Part shown: in pieces, positions 24,386-35,322 of the stretch
Position numbering within the stretch: position 1 is the stretch's first letter
Layout of the letters: every line of letters starts with the position of its first letter
NCBI RefSeq assembly: GCF_000315625.1
Contig: NW_005434658.1
Coordinates: forward strand, 543,203-607,202
DNA from: Guillardia theta CCMP2712
Taxonomy: Eukaryota > Cryptophyceae > Pyrenomonadales > Geminigeraceae
DNA length: 64,000 nucleotides
Direction of reading: 5' to 3'
The notes under the pieces: generated by a model
What the model saw: the letters and a program-made list of their open reading frames with translations, nothing else
The model's database searches: none
Told to the model about the DNA's origin: nothing
Program-made: the position numbers and the translations under genes

Positions 24386-27300
24386 ATGCAAGAGAGTTCT
24401 GAAAGCGTCAAACTCTGCGACGTCGTGGGCTGTTCGACAAGCCCACTGACACACCCTCGTCTGTGTGACTCAGTGTATCTTGCCAGTGGTCCAATCTTAA
24501 TTTGCTGGAGTTGGAAGGTTCCGAGATGTCTTGTGTGCTTGAAGGCACTCACACTTGATCTTTCAGACCGGCTCAAAACAAATCTACAAGCATACAGCTC
24601 CTGTAAGACAGGTCTGCATCAACGACAAAGGCAATAAATTGGTTCGTGCTCAGTAACAACAGAACTTGTGTCATCCTGACAAGCTTGTTCACCAGGCATT
24701 TGCAGATGACAACAACATTTTTATCATCGATGTAGCGACATTCAAGGTCTCAGACCCTCAAACAGAGTCAGGAAGACATGTAACGTTCCCTCAAAGATGC
24801 GTCAGGTTCTTACCAACTGTTGCAGGCGAACAAGCATAAGGCGATGTTTCTTGGTTCGCATGTTCTTCAGTTGGAATTCATTGGCGATCGTGAGTTGGTG
24901 AGTGCATCGAGTTAAGCCATGAGAGCTCGCTGACACGCATGCTAAGATATCGCTCGAGGCGTTCGATAGCGGAAGCATGGCTCAACGAGTGGGACTGTGG
25001 CATGTCAAGTCTGAGGAGGGAGTGGAAGCGAGTCATACCTCCTGTGACCCCCCGACTGCCTTGCAACAGCCTGTGGTCGTGATGACTCGCGCGCAGATCT
25101 GGGAAACCATGAGCCTCCTGCTCTCAAGTGCGTCCCTTCCACTTCCGACCGGGTTTTCTTCCTCTCCTCAACAGCCGTGCGATGTGCAGTGATCGCACGC
25201 GATGGTTTGTGCGGAGTGAAAGTGTGCATGGCGTGAGAAAAGCAGCAGGTGAATCAAGACAGCTCGAGTTCTCTTGGAGACACGGAAGTGAAGGATCTGA
25301 GACTTTCATCGATGCAACCTTCCACAAACTTTCATCATGGCTGATTGTGCTGAAATCCGAGGCAAGGGGTGGAATAAAGATCGGAGAGAGAGTCTGACAT
25401 GGTGTTTATCAGGGAATTATTGTTTTGCTAGATGAGAAGGGTGCAGCTGTTGGGAGGATAGCATTGCAGGATGATGTTCCATTAACAGTCTGCCTATGCA
25501 GACTAAGTGACTTCGCGGTCGGAACCAAGACTGGGTACAACCTTACAACTCCAAGAGAATACCAGCATCTTGACAACTGTTGAAGGAAAATCTTTGTGCT
25601 TGAGATATCTTCCATGAAAGTTATACATCAATTTGTACGAAAGTCATCGATCCTGAAACGGTCCTCATCAAAAGATTCTCAAGTGAAAGCGAGCGCGTGT
25701 ATCCTGCATCACGAGATGACATGTTTAGCAGTACGCCTTGGGAATTCAAAAACTGTCTTACTTCGACGGTATCGCATGCACAAGATTTCAACCTCGCTGT
25801 GCTCCTCGTGAAATGTGCACAGGATATTTTGTTGTGCACAGCTTGGACAAGTTTATAACTTTCTTTGATGACACCGGTACCTATGAGTCACGTTCAAACA
25901 TTGCTATGGCTGACCTGCTCGTGAAGGCGAAGAGTGTTTGTCTCAATTCTTGCATGCTTCACAGATCAATAGCATCTGTCCAGGTGTAATATCATAAATC
26001 CTTGGCGAACCTATCTTACTCAGTCATGGCAGAAGGCACATTTCATCAAGGTCGCCATGCCGTTTACACTGCCAGCAGTGATGAGACAGGTCAGATCTCT
26101 GCTCAAGAAGGCGATTGTCTGACTCTCACAGTGGGTGTATGGTCTGTTAACAAGCGAGGAGACAGCATAGAGGCTGCTCCGAGCAAGACGTTTCTTGACA
26201 CCGCCTCCACCTTGCATCCAGCAATCTCCAGTGCTAAGAGCTCCTTTCGGGGGATACAAAAGCATGTCAGCCTTGCAATGAAGTGAAGATGTATCTTTAT
26301 GATTCCTTGGCCAGGTTGCAAACTTACATCCCGGCGATTTCCACACTCAAGAATCCTTCATAAACCGAAAGCTGTGCACTTCATGCATGACTTGTGATAG
26401 CATCAGCAAGATCCTTGCTTGCGGAACCTACTATGGTCCTTCTATCAATGTGTACAACTTACGACTTAGCATTGAATAGGTTACTGCATGATCTATTCGA
26501 CAGAATCGCACGCACTGTCATGGTCGATTGATGTCTGTCATTCAAAGATATCAGGAATTGCCATCGTCCCAGGAGGAGACTATATGGTTGTGTGAGATCT
26601 CCTTTTATGCTCGTTGTTCTCAGAAAGATGCAGGTTGTTCGTTCACATGAAGGGCTGATATGGATCTTGGATCGAATCAGTGGATTCAAGAAGACATCAA
26701 TTGTACATGAAGAAGTGGAGAACGATATCAGAGATAAAGTTTGCGAGCAGGTGGCTGTATTGATTGATGTACGAGTTGACATGTGGAAATGATATCATCC
26801 GCAGGTCCTTGTGTCGCTAGATTTGCAGAGAAGCATCGACAAGCAACCTAGCAGTCAAGCAACTGATTTTTGCCGCTCAGCTATTGTTGAGAATTTCAAG
26901 GTGATGGTGATGGACTGTGGACTAGTCCGCGATGTGACATTGCTTTCATGATACAGCTTTTGGCCTTCTCAGACATGACTACGTTGGTTGTTTACCTGGT
27001 GAAGGCGAACTTCATAACACAGGGAGGGAGCCCATTAGCGGAGGTTGTCGCAACCATTCAATTCCATTCACAACCTCTTTCAATCTCCCTGCACGCATCT
27101 CATAGATACGTGTTTGCCTTGGCCGATAAGGGGCTCGTTGAGGTGAGGAGCGCACGTGCCGTCTCTGACTTGACTAAGACGCACAAGGTCAAGTCCCTCC
27201 ATGGCGAGTCGGCCTCGAACCCAGACTTGTCTTTGGTAGGCGTCGCTCCTCCACAAGAAGATGCGTGGCTGACCTGCTGCTCCAGAACGTGACGCCAATG

Positions 27301-27809
27301 CTGGCTCGGCATCGACGATTGACCTGTACACTATTGTCGATCGATCCTTCAGGACTTTTCCTCGCGTCAGTGAGCAGGGATAGCGAGCTCTCTCTTAGCT
27401 GCTTGAGCTTGTGGGAAGCAGCGACTGGGGAGTTCATTGGCTGGAGTGACTCTCTCCCTCTCATAAGCTCCATCTGCTTCACATCGGAATGCTACATGTC
27501 TCTTTCTTGCTCCTCTCTGACTTGCACATCCAGGATGGAAGCTACATCCTAGCGGGCTGCTCAGATGGAAGCCTCCTGCTCTTCAAGCTCTCCATGGAGC
27601 TTCGGAGAGACAGCCGACTGGCTCTGTTGGGAGGGAGCTCGCCAGGGGCTGGATATGATCTACACCAAGAGCATCACGTAACGGCAGGGCATGATCGCTG
27701 GCTGCAGGCACAGGAGCAGGTTGACGCGTCTCTACGAGCGCTTCCAAACTCGTCGGGCAAGAGTATACAACAACTATGGGAGAACAAAGAAATCTCATTC
27801 AAGAGATGA
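24386..27809 (+). CDS. WD40/beta-propeller protein in many short exons
   Basis: A chain of small exons with WD40 strand patterns. Early exons placed in phase: 24386-24517 (MQESSESVKLCDVVGCS...LICWSWK), 24567-24641 (QIYKHTAPVRQVCINDKGNK), 24696-24746 (AFADDNNIFIIDVATFK), 24826-24897 (HVLQLEFIGDREL), and 24947 onward (ISLEAFDSGSMAQRVGLWHV). Further blades appear near 25430 (GIIVLLDEKGAAVGRIALQD), 26600-26780 (MQVVRSHEGLIWILDRI), 26960-27290, 27310-27480 (LLSIDPSGLFLASVSRDSEL, LSLWEAATGEFIGW) and 27535-27600 (DGSYILAGCSDGSLLLFKLS). The last exon ends in a helical tail and TGA at 27809. It probably carries more than seven blades and acts as a protein scaffold. Intraflagellar or cilia-associated WD40 proteins are possible but nothing shows it. 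Middle exons (25200-26950) are not fully resolved. Divergent from dynein 1; tail-to-tail with the Sel1 gene, 32 bp away. Confidence 0.65.
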
Positions 27810-27841
27810 GATAAGAAGCAAGCAATGAAACTTGATTTATT

Positions 27842-28991
27842 TCACTTGGAAGGAGTACGTATCGACTCCTCGGTTTGCGGCGTGACATTCAGCCAAGCCT
27901 TCTCGCTCTCGTTACGCGTGTCAATTACCTTGAAGGCATCGTTCGAACCCAGGAAGCGTTTGCATCCCAGAGCATTTCCCAGTTCGCAGGCACGACGAAA
28001 GAACATCACGGCTCGCGCTCGTGCTTGGAGCGCATGCTCGCCAGTTGATGTTCCTGCTTTGACTGCCTCAATCGCCGCGTCCTCCAACATCTTGGCTTGG
28101 ATCAAGCAACATCGTGCATTTCCCTGCTGACAACCAGCGTAGTACATCTCCGCAGCTTCCGCGTTGTTGTTTTGGGTTTCAACCGCTCTCTCCCGGAGCA
28201 TGTCGCCTGCGAAACCGCACCCAGCTCCCTCACCCATCCTGCATGCCGCTTGGAAGAGATGCAGTGCATGCTTCTCGTTCTTCGTTATCCCTTTGCCCTC
28301 CCACTCCATGACCCCCAAGTTGACGCATCCTTTGCTGACTCCCTTCTCGCATGCCAGCCCAAAGAATTTGGCTACTCGTTTTTGCTTTCGGGCTTCAGAA
28401 CGGTCCCTGGTACTCGCAGGTTTGCTACTGACCAAATCTCCCTTACCCTGATCCAGCAGTTGACCATAATTGTAGCAAGCTTCACCATTACCCATGGTGC
28501 ATGCCTTTCGATAATACTCCCCCGCCTGCGCACCATTACACGAGACCTCACAGCCAGTACCATCAACCTGATGTGCGTCCCTCGGAAGGCCTCGACCGTC
28601 GTGACCTGTCAGCCCGTCGTAGACCCTAGCAAGGTAGAAGCAAGCTTTCTCGTTGCCATGCTCACATGATGACCGCAGGATGTCCGCTGCTAGTTGGACA
28701 TTCTGGTTTAGACCTCCTTTGCCCTCCAGGGCCATCAGAGCGTATGCAAAGCAGGCTCTGTGACTTCCTTTGTCGCACATCTCCTTCACATCATTGCTGT
28801 TCAGATTTCGATTGGGAAGATCCCCGTTGGTTGAAGACAATTCGTCGAGAGCTCTCGCACAGTCTGACCGCGATGCTGCACACAAAATTCAGCATGCACT
28901 CAAGTTAGGGACTCTGCTACACATCATACGTACCTTCTGCAAAGTTTCCAGCGTGAGGAGCAAAACAATAAGTAAAGAGAGATTTTAGCAT
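27842..28991 (-). CDS. Cys-rich Sel1-repeat protein (Hcp/COA7-like)
   Basis: Two exons in phase: 28991-28934 (MLKSLFTYCFAPHAGNFAE) and 28875-27842, with a 58-nt intron; 363 residues. It contains about six or seven Sel1-like repeats, each an antiparallel helix pair of ~36 residues. Cysteines recur at fixed places: CDKGSHRACFAYALM, CEHGNEKACFYLARVY, CTMGNGEACYNYGQLL, CEKGVSKGCVNLGVME, CRMGEGAGCGFAGDML, CQQGNARCCLIQ, CELGNALGCKRF. Paired cysteines per repeat are the pattern of disulfide-linked Sel1 proteins such as bacterial Hcp proteins and mitochondrial intermembrane-space COA7. The short N-terminal exon has no clear signal peptide, which would fit an import route using the cysteines, as for COA7; that is inference. 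The gene starts downstream of a 22-bp tandem repeat. Confidence 0.8.
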
Positions 28992-29027
28992 TTCTTCTCA
29001 AGTCCGAGGAGAGAAAAGGATGTTAAC

Positions 29028-29091
29028 TCAAGAAGCTCGTCGATCTCAGTCAAGAAGCTCGTCGATATAAGTCAAGAAGCTCGTCGATCTG
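29028..29091. repeat. Three tandem 22-bp repeats
   Basis: The unit TCAAGAAGCTCGTCGATctcag starts at 29028, 29050 and 29072. The first 17 bases are identical in all three copies; the last five vary. They lie just upstream of the Sel1-repeat gene start (28991, minus strand), so they sit in its promoter or 5' UTR. Confidence 0.9.
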
Positions 29092-29285
29092 AACCAGGTA
29101 GCTCACTCACGCCCTCCTCTCGTTTTCGCTTCTTTGTTTCGCCTGCTCTATGTCCTTGGGTGTATGCGTGCGGCTTTCGCGCAACGGTTTCGTAACGTAA
29201 AGCGACCGATAGGACGAGTAGCGGGCCAGCCCTTCGAAGATTATTGAGTAAACAAAATGACCCTTCGTGAAACATACAGACGGCG

Positions 29286-29312
29286 AAATTATTCGCGAAT
29301 AGCGAATAATTT
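29286..29312. repeat. Perfect 11-bp inverted repeat in an AT-rich patch
   Basis: AAATTATTCGC (29286-29296), a 5-nt spacer, then GCGAATAATTT (29302-29312). It opens an AT-rich stretch to about 29460. It could be a hairpin or a protein-binding dyad; no gene overlaps it. Confidence 0.8.
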
Positions 29313-29826
29313 CAAATTACAAAAACATTTGTAAATCATTATTTCATAGAAACATTAGTCATTGTTTGAATTTTCAAAAAAAACTTTACTTATCTGTATT
29401 CACTTTTCTGTATAAATGTTTTATTTGTTACAGGCTTTTTAAATAGCATAATTTAATTTTCAAGACATTGCCAACCATTTCGTTGACTTCGAAATCGACC
29501 TACCGCCTGTATCGGGGCCATGGTGAGTTGGTGGATACTTGTTCAGATTGCCAAACACGCAAGCGAATGAGTGTGAAAACAGCTCCAAGAGTTGATCAGC
29601 TCTGTTTCACTTCTTTTCTGCTAATTTTTTTCCCTGAAACTTGTTGCCTATGTAATCGCAAACCCAAGGTCCAGAGATACAGAGCATCTCAATTTCCCCT
29701 CGTGCTAATCCTGATTCATCATAATTGGGTCCAATGCTGTCCACCCTATCTTCTAACGATTTTTTTTCTGAGTCACATATTCACCTGATTGTGTTCCTTG
29801 ATTCTCACCTTCTCTGTTCACCTGAG
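29313..29826. other. AT-rich intergenic stretch
   Basis: 29313-29460 is markedly AT-rich (poly-A/T runs such as TTTCAAAAAAAACTTT), unlike its surroundings. 29460-29826 has open frames without domain signals; earlier exons of the small gene at 29827 could lie here but none was supported. Confidence 0.4.
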
Positions 29827-30230
29827 ATGAAATCACTTCTTTCTCCGAGAAAAAAAACTTTGAAATGCTTGCAAATCGGTTTCTTAGTCTTGTCACGACC
29901 CCACCTACTTAACAATATTTGCCTGCTGAGAGTTTCGGCAGGTTCAGGAGGCCACCACGGACCTCTGTATGACGAAACTCCGGCTGTGGAGTCGAGTGGT
30001 AACAGGACACCAGTTATTTGGAACAAGGTATGCAGTTATGCTTTGCACCAATGCTAGAAATTAAAATCACTTTGAACAGGTTTAGTGAAAGCATCAACAC
30101 CGTTAAAGATGTCGCTGAAAAATCTCTTGAGAGTGAATCAAGCGTCCTCTCGAATGTAGAGAAATCAGTGAAGAAAGATATTAGCAACGAGTTCAACGAC
30201 TATGGACATCACATGTGGGATTTGAAGTAA
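29827..30230 (+). CDS. Small predicted helical protein, three exons
   Basis: Exons 29827-29886, 29942-30027 and 30080-30230 join in phase through GT-AG introns of 55 and 52 nt, giving 98 residues. It starts MKSLLSPRKKTLKCLQIGFL. Exon 2 reads VQEATTDLCMTKLRLWSRVV. Exon 3 has a Ser/Glu/Lys-rich amphipathic helix (INTVKDVAEKSLESESSVLS, NVEKSVKKDISNEFNDYGHH). I do not recognise it; the size and helicity resemble subunits of small coiled-coil complexes. The start may lie further upstream. Support rests on the three matching phases and protein-like exon 3. Confidence 0.38.
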
Positions 30231-30431
30231 TCGGATACATCTGCTTGCTTATCTTGAAGGGAATCTGTGACTTAACAATTTGCTTGCATAAAAGCGAATG
30301 TAAACCGAATGATTCTTTCATTCCGCGGCGTCCATGAATTCGTAATCCAAGCTTGACCTTTGGGCAAAAAGCCGGCACTGTATCACTTCGCATATGAATT
30401 ATGTATTTTTCATTTACGTGGGAATTAGAGT

Positions 30432-31548
30432 CTAGTAGTCGCTGGGTCCAACATCCTCTGGCCTGTTGTCCTCCCACGCTGGACCATCGTAGGTTGGGTC
30501 TACAGACGGGTCCTTGGTGGCGGTCTCGTTGGAAGGAGCAGAGGCAACTTCATTCTTTGACTTTCTCAACCAGATGTCCGGAACACCTTGCAGCACGAGT
30601 CAGGATTCTACAGCTTTCTAAACGAATTGCAGGAAGAACACTCACCAGATTCGTCACGCACGATCAAGAAATCATCATCCTGTCACAATGATAACAGTAA
30701 GTAAAAGAAAGAGCCAAAGACAGCGAAAAAGACTTACCAAGTAAGTAACAAGGAGATTCCTGGAGTACTTGAAGGGACCAGGAAGTTCAATGGACTGGCC
30801 AAATGCCTCCAATTTCATGAAGGTCTCACGCATGCGCACATCCGACTCTGCAACCAAGTTTCCCTTGCTACGAATCATTTGCTCGTTTCCAACCGCCTGA
30901 ACTTTGAGGGAGGCCTCAACTCTTGGCTCAGTCTCCTCAATCTTAAGTTCGACATCCTCGACGGACAAAGCCGAGGCCAGAGGTGCAGGAAGCTTGGAAA
31001 GAAGGTTTGCAACCAGTCCAGGACGATATCCCCCGGTATACAGCAAGAGGGCAATCTCACGGGTTGGGCTAAAGACAAGGTCAGAGCAAACATCATGCAT
31101 CACACTTTGCACACCTGTCGAAGAGACCTGGTGCGTAGCCGCCTGTGTACACAAGCTCCCAGCCACCGTTCATCAAAGAAGACATGGCCGGGGACTCCGT
31201 TGGGTTCATGGGCTCCAATTCAAGGAGGATCTCATTTACTTCAATCCGATTCTTGGGATCGGCCGCCTGCTGAAGTCCAGTCCCATAGCTCAACACCGTC
31301 ATGAGGTCCCCCTTCAGCTGCTCGGCTGTACGATCGCTTTGTGCCTTCATCTGAACGCCGCTGGCGCGGAGCTGCACCCTGCGTGCAGTCCCGGCAGTCG
31401 CAAGCTGAGTTCCTTTCATAGAGTGAGACGCAGTTGTGACCTTGCGGATGTTCACAGAGTGAAGCGAAGGAGCAAATGCCCCGACAACATCAGCGCCAAT
31501 GCAGGCCACCAAGGCGATCCCGAATGCTTTGCGGATCATTTCTTTCAA
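30432..31548 (-). CDS. Plastid-lipid-associated protein (PAP/fibrillin) with bipartite plastid presequence
   Basis: Four exons in phase: 31548-31115, 31068-30738, 30679-30646 and 30586-30432; 317 residues. Residues 1-23 form a signal peptide (MKEMIRKAFGIALVACIGAD) followed by VGAFAP. The Phe after the cleavage site is the diagnostic start of a transit peptide in cryptophyte and heterokont plastids. The mature part has the fibrillin pattern: an N-terminal helical region (LKGDLMTVLSYGTGLQQAAD), GGWELVYTGGYAPGL, then LVAESDVRMRETFMKLEAFG, QSIELPGPFKYSRNLLVTYL and DDDFLIVRDESG, which is the conserved C-terminal box. The phrase YTGGYxPGL occurs twice, once on each side of intron 1. The last exon adds an acidic tail ending PEDVGPSDY. 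Fibrillins bind thylakoid and plastoglobule lipids, and some act in plastoquinone or carotenoid storage; the subfamily was not determined. Confidence 0.88.
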
Positions 31549-32530
31549 GGTTCCAGAACAAAGACAGCAGGGAAAGAGCTCAGAATTGAGTCAAGCAGAA
31601 CAACAGGAGAATGGACTATGAGTTGATATTCAGGTCGACAAGCAAGCTGGAAGAAGAGAAGAGATACGTGCCCGCTTCTCTTGTCCTGTTCCGATGCTCT
31701 ATTGACGGCCTCGAGGGCTGAAAATCCTGATCTAGAAGGGGGTAGCAAAGGATTGGGTGGTTCGATTGTAATGAGGTCGTCTAGTGGGGGTAGGGGTGGA
31801 AAAAGAGCGTCGGTGGGACAATGTCTAGGTGAGAAGTATGGTACTAGACGCTAATCAAAGCTAGCAGATTTGGACTTTCTGCCCAACCTGGCCAGGTAGT
31901 AGGAATATTCAATGGGGGTACCAGAACTTGGTTTCAAATAATCACAACAGGAGGGCACCACAGAAGGGTACCTTACGTCTGGTCCAAGACCAGGGGTCCC
32001 TAGAAAGGATGGGGTGAAAAATTAAAATCAAGGGTAGGGGGGTGATAAGGAAGGGGTCAGGACCACAAAGGGTAGTTCGATGCAACAGATAATATCCTGA
32101 GATCTCAATTACATGCTGTCTTTTACTTGAAATTATAGTAAGATCCCACCTTGTGTGGTAGAAAAATTTGAGTCTCAAGATAACACCGGTGCTGGATATT
32201 TGAGTAGGGTAAAAGGCCTGTGGGGTGGGGTAGACCCGGTTGGAAGGGTAGAGGGTCACAGCTCTTGTTATAAAGCAAACCGTTCGGCTTATTCGCAGAT
32301 GACCCATCAAACTACTATCATAAACGGGGGTGGTCAACAATATTGATATCACTACCCATTATGAGACTGTATGTGCATAGGGTGGGGTGATGATTTCGAT
32401 AAGAAATAGCTCGGCTGAGTAAACGAGTCCTTCGGCGTTAAATTACTTTCATTGGCCCCGGGTTTCGTTGCTGGCTGGGTGGCCAGGTGGTCATTGGAAA
32501 TTCGATTACAGATACGGAGTGTGAGCAAAA
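31549..32530. other. Divergent intergenic region rich in GGGGT tracts
   Basis: 982 bp lie between the divergent fibrillin and F-box/JmjC genes. The plus strand repeats G-runs followed by T: GTGGGGGTAGGGGTGG (31783), GGGGGTACC (31914), GGGTACC, AGGGGTCC (31993), GGGTAGGGGGGTG (32031), AAGGGGTCAGG, GGGGTGGGGTAGACCC (32222), CGGGGGTGG. No convincing coding exon was seen. This probably contains both promoters. Confidence 0.5.
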
Positions 32531-34457
32531 ATGCACGTGTCGTGCGATGACGAAGGAGCCAGCATGGCAGAGCGAAAGGGAGAAAGAGGAGCATGCATGA
32601 AGGAGAATGAAGGACACAGGAAACAGACACCAGAGACTGTGGTCTCATGCAAACGGAAGAGAGCAAGAATGGATGACGATAATCAGATGCATGAGGAGCT
32701 CCATCTCCGGGAGAAGGAGGCAATCTTGGAAGACGGAAAGCACCCGTAAGTAGATGCACCTTCTCTTTAGTTGGCAACCTTAGATATCTTCATTAAGTTC
32801 GAGATTCTGATGTTTACTCTCAGATACGGTGTAGAGCCCTGGGGCAATTTCTATGGTAGTGCGAGGCAAAATGGAGGAACATCGATTAGGGATACCTCAC
32901 TCGGCCGTTTGGCTGCATTGGACGATCAATCTCTCCTCGAAGTTCTGGGGCTTCTGAGCTATGAACATCTTCTCCTTGTTTGCATGACAAGTCGTGCTTT
33001 GTATGTGTTCGGACACCATGACGAGCTTTGGAGGACATTGGCCCTGAACTATCTGCAAGGAGACTTTCAGTTCGCAGATAGCTGGAAGTCAACGCTGGGA
33101 AGGAAACTTCTCGGCAAGAGGTTTCCAGGTCATAGACCTCTGACAGTCAAAGGGCTGTATTCAGACCTCTTGTTCCAACCCTGGCTATGCGCCACAGTCG
33201 GAGTGCTCCCGGAATGGTTGGAGGTCTCTAACATAGAACGGAGAGACAACCTAACCCTTGAGTCGTTCATCGACGAGTATGAGAGACGCAACAGGCCCGT
33301 CATTGTCACAGACGTCGTCAAGCATTGGCCGGCTTTCAAGAAATGGAATCGCGAGTACCTGCTTGAGAACTTCGGCGAGAAAGAGTTTGAGGTGGGCCCA
33401 GTGAAGATGAAAATGAACAACTTCTATCACTACTGCGATCACGCCAAGGTATGGTTATTGTTCTCCTACTTATCTCGGGAGGATAAGTGATCTGTGTGAT
33501 TGCCCATTTTTTCTGTCTAGGAAGAAAAACCCTTGTATCTCTTCGACAAGGACTTCCCAGTCACTTGTCCCTCCTTGGTCGAAGACTACGAAGTACCCGA
33601 ATACTTCAAACAAGACTTTTTTGAAGCACTCGGAGATTCAAGACCAAACTGGCGATGGATCATCATCGGACCAGCACGAAGTGGTTCCTCCTTTCATATT
33701 GACCCCAACAGTACTAGGTGCTCCTCTCCCTCCCTCCCTTCCTTGTCACCTTTGACTTCTTATGATTCATTCCTCTTGCAGTGCGTGGAACGCCGTGATT
33801 TCAGGGAGGAAGAAGTGGATTATGTTTCCTCCTGGTCAGAGGCCTCCAGGAGTATTTCCGAGCGCCGACATGGCGAACGTTGCGACCTCGGCATCTATCT
33901 GGGAATGGTTCCTCAACTTTTATCCTGCGACAAAGTCTTGCAAGGTTAGTTGCGTGCTTTTCTCCTCTCTTTGAATTGTCTGTGGTATCACAACGCGATG
34001 CATAGGTCCGTCCTCTCGAATGTGTATGCGAAGCAGGAGAAATCATTTTTGTGCCTAATGGATGGTGGCATTGTGTGCTGAATTTAGAGCCGTCAGTTGC
34101 CATCACTCAAAACTATGTAAGAACCTCTCGGCACATTGTCCACGTTTAATTTTCCTGTAGGTAAGCGAGCAAAATCTATCTCAAGTACTTCATTTTGTGA
34201 AGCACAAACCTCATTGCGTGTCTGGCGTCCCGTCAGACTCGCGTGAAGGGTTTCATGAGAGATTTCAGGAAGCCCTCAACAGGTGCTCTGGGAGTTCCTT
34301 GTTTGCTGTGCAACTCAATTCGTGCAGGTATCATCCCGATATTCTTTGCTTACAACAACAAAAGAAGCCAAAAGCTGCTTGTCTGTCACTATGGGATACG
34401 GTTGTTGGCACAGAAATTGCAACGAAGGAACAAGAGTTCAAATTTGGATTTACTTGA
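32531..34457 (+). CDS. F-box and JmjC-domain 2-oxoglutarate oxygenase (JMJD6/JMJ21-like)
   Basis: Exons 32531-32745, 32824-33448, 33521-33717, 33782-33944, 34006-34116 and 34161-34457 join in phase. The last one probably also has a 45-nt intron at 34283-34327 (FQEALNR joined to YHPDIL). The length is about 520-535 residues. Basic, NLS-like residues lie near the start (CKRKRARMDDD). An F-box-like segment follows (LAALDDQSLLEVLGLLSYEH, about residues 95-140). A long cupin region begins FIDEYERRNRPVIVTDVVKH. The iron triad is present: HID in SSFHIDPNST (about residue 339) and the distal His in VPNGWWHCVLNLEPS. The Thr and Lys that bind 2-oxoglutarate are plausible in NST and AWNAVISGRKKWIMFPP. 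The domain order matches plant F-box/JmjC proteins such as Arabidopsis JMJ21. Targets (arginine demethylation or lysine hydroxylation) cannot be told. An ATG at 32564 is an alternative start. Confidence 0.88.
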
Positions 34458-34518
34458 AACGACTCTGCACAAACCTTGCAGACTAACTTAAAGTGTACAC
34501 AAATGTAAATAACTTTTT

Positions 34519-35322
34519 CTACTCAAGATGTTCCTCTGTCTTAGCTCGCTTCCGTGACTTAGAGCCTTCGTCACCTCTTCTGTGCTTCCTAGGAATGAAA
34601 GCTTGCACCTCAGCTGGTGTCCATAGTGGTCTGGTTGCCTTAACCCAAGACTTGCGGTTCCATATATCACGAATCGTCTTTGGCGAGACTCCATGAAGTT
34701 CTCCAATACGAGCTGCCTCCGCCATACTTCCATACTTTGACCCTGCATTGCGTGGCCGGTTTTCATAAATTTTGATGGCCAAGGACTCATCTAACGAAAT
34801 GGACCAGTGCTTTTTCCTTTCCCCAGAAGAATCAACACTCTCGTCTTCACCTGAGGAATAGTTGGATGATGCAGCCGTAGATGCCTGTGATATTCCACTG
34901 CTGCTGGGGCTGGGGAAATTGCCACGGGGCATACTAACAATATTGCTGAGATGATCTTCTTTAATTGCGCCCTTTTGTGAGTTTGTAGTGTTGACAAATA
35001 TTCTTCCGTCAGGGAAAGGGCTCATTGTACCTGGATGCTGAACTCTTGCATCGTTTGTTGCTGGCAATGTGCTTGAAAATGTTGCATGGCATTCCATGTT
35101 CGTTGCCCTGGCGACATTAATGCAAACTTTATCCAAGCTTGCGCGAACACATTGCGGTTCGCTTTCGTTGTTTAGGAGCCATGAAACCGCAGCTTTGTTG
35201 TGAACTTTGTCATCATTTTCATACTGTGCACTTTGGCGATGGTTGGACAAACTTGAGAGAAGTTTTATATCTTGCCACATGTCATGGGGAATTTCCCTGT
35301 GGCTGTGGAAAAGTGTTGGCAT
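34519..35322 (-). CDS. Intronless nuclear-type protein with SPKTIRDIWNRxxW motif
   Basis: A single uninterrupted frame of 267 residues. The first ~150 residues are low complexity (Ser/Asn/Pro-rich). The C-terminal third is ordered and basic: ISLDESLAIKIYENRP, MAEAARIGELHGVSPKTIRD, IWNRKSWVKATRPLWTPAEV, then a Lys/Arg-rich tail (RKHRRGDEGSKSRKRAKTEE). The HGVSPKTIRDIWNR part reads like a helix-turn-helix with a recognition helix, followed by an RxLW box. From memory, similar IWNRRTW proteins occur in multiple copies in stramenopile and other algal genomes, without an assigned function. A DNA-binding role is inferred. Lack of introns in an intron-dense region is notable and could mean retrocopying. 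Convergent with the JmjC gene, 61 bp apart. Confidence 0.65.
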   Translation of the reverse strand: MPTLFHSHREIPHDMWQDIKLLSSLSNHRQSAQYENDDKVHNKAAVSWLLNNESEPQCVRASLDKVCINVARATNMECHATFSSTLPATNDARVQHPGTMSPFPDGRIFVNTTNSQKGAIKEDHLSNIVSMPRGNFPSPSSSGISQASTAASSNYSSGEDESVDSSGERKKHWSISLDESLAIKIYENRPRNAGSKYGSMAEAARIGELHGVSPKTIRDIWNRKSWVKATRPLWTPAEVQAFIPRKHRRGDEGSKSRKRAKTEEHLE

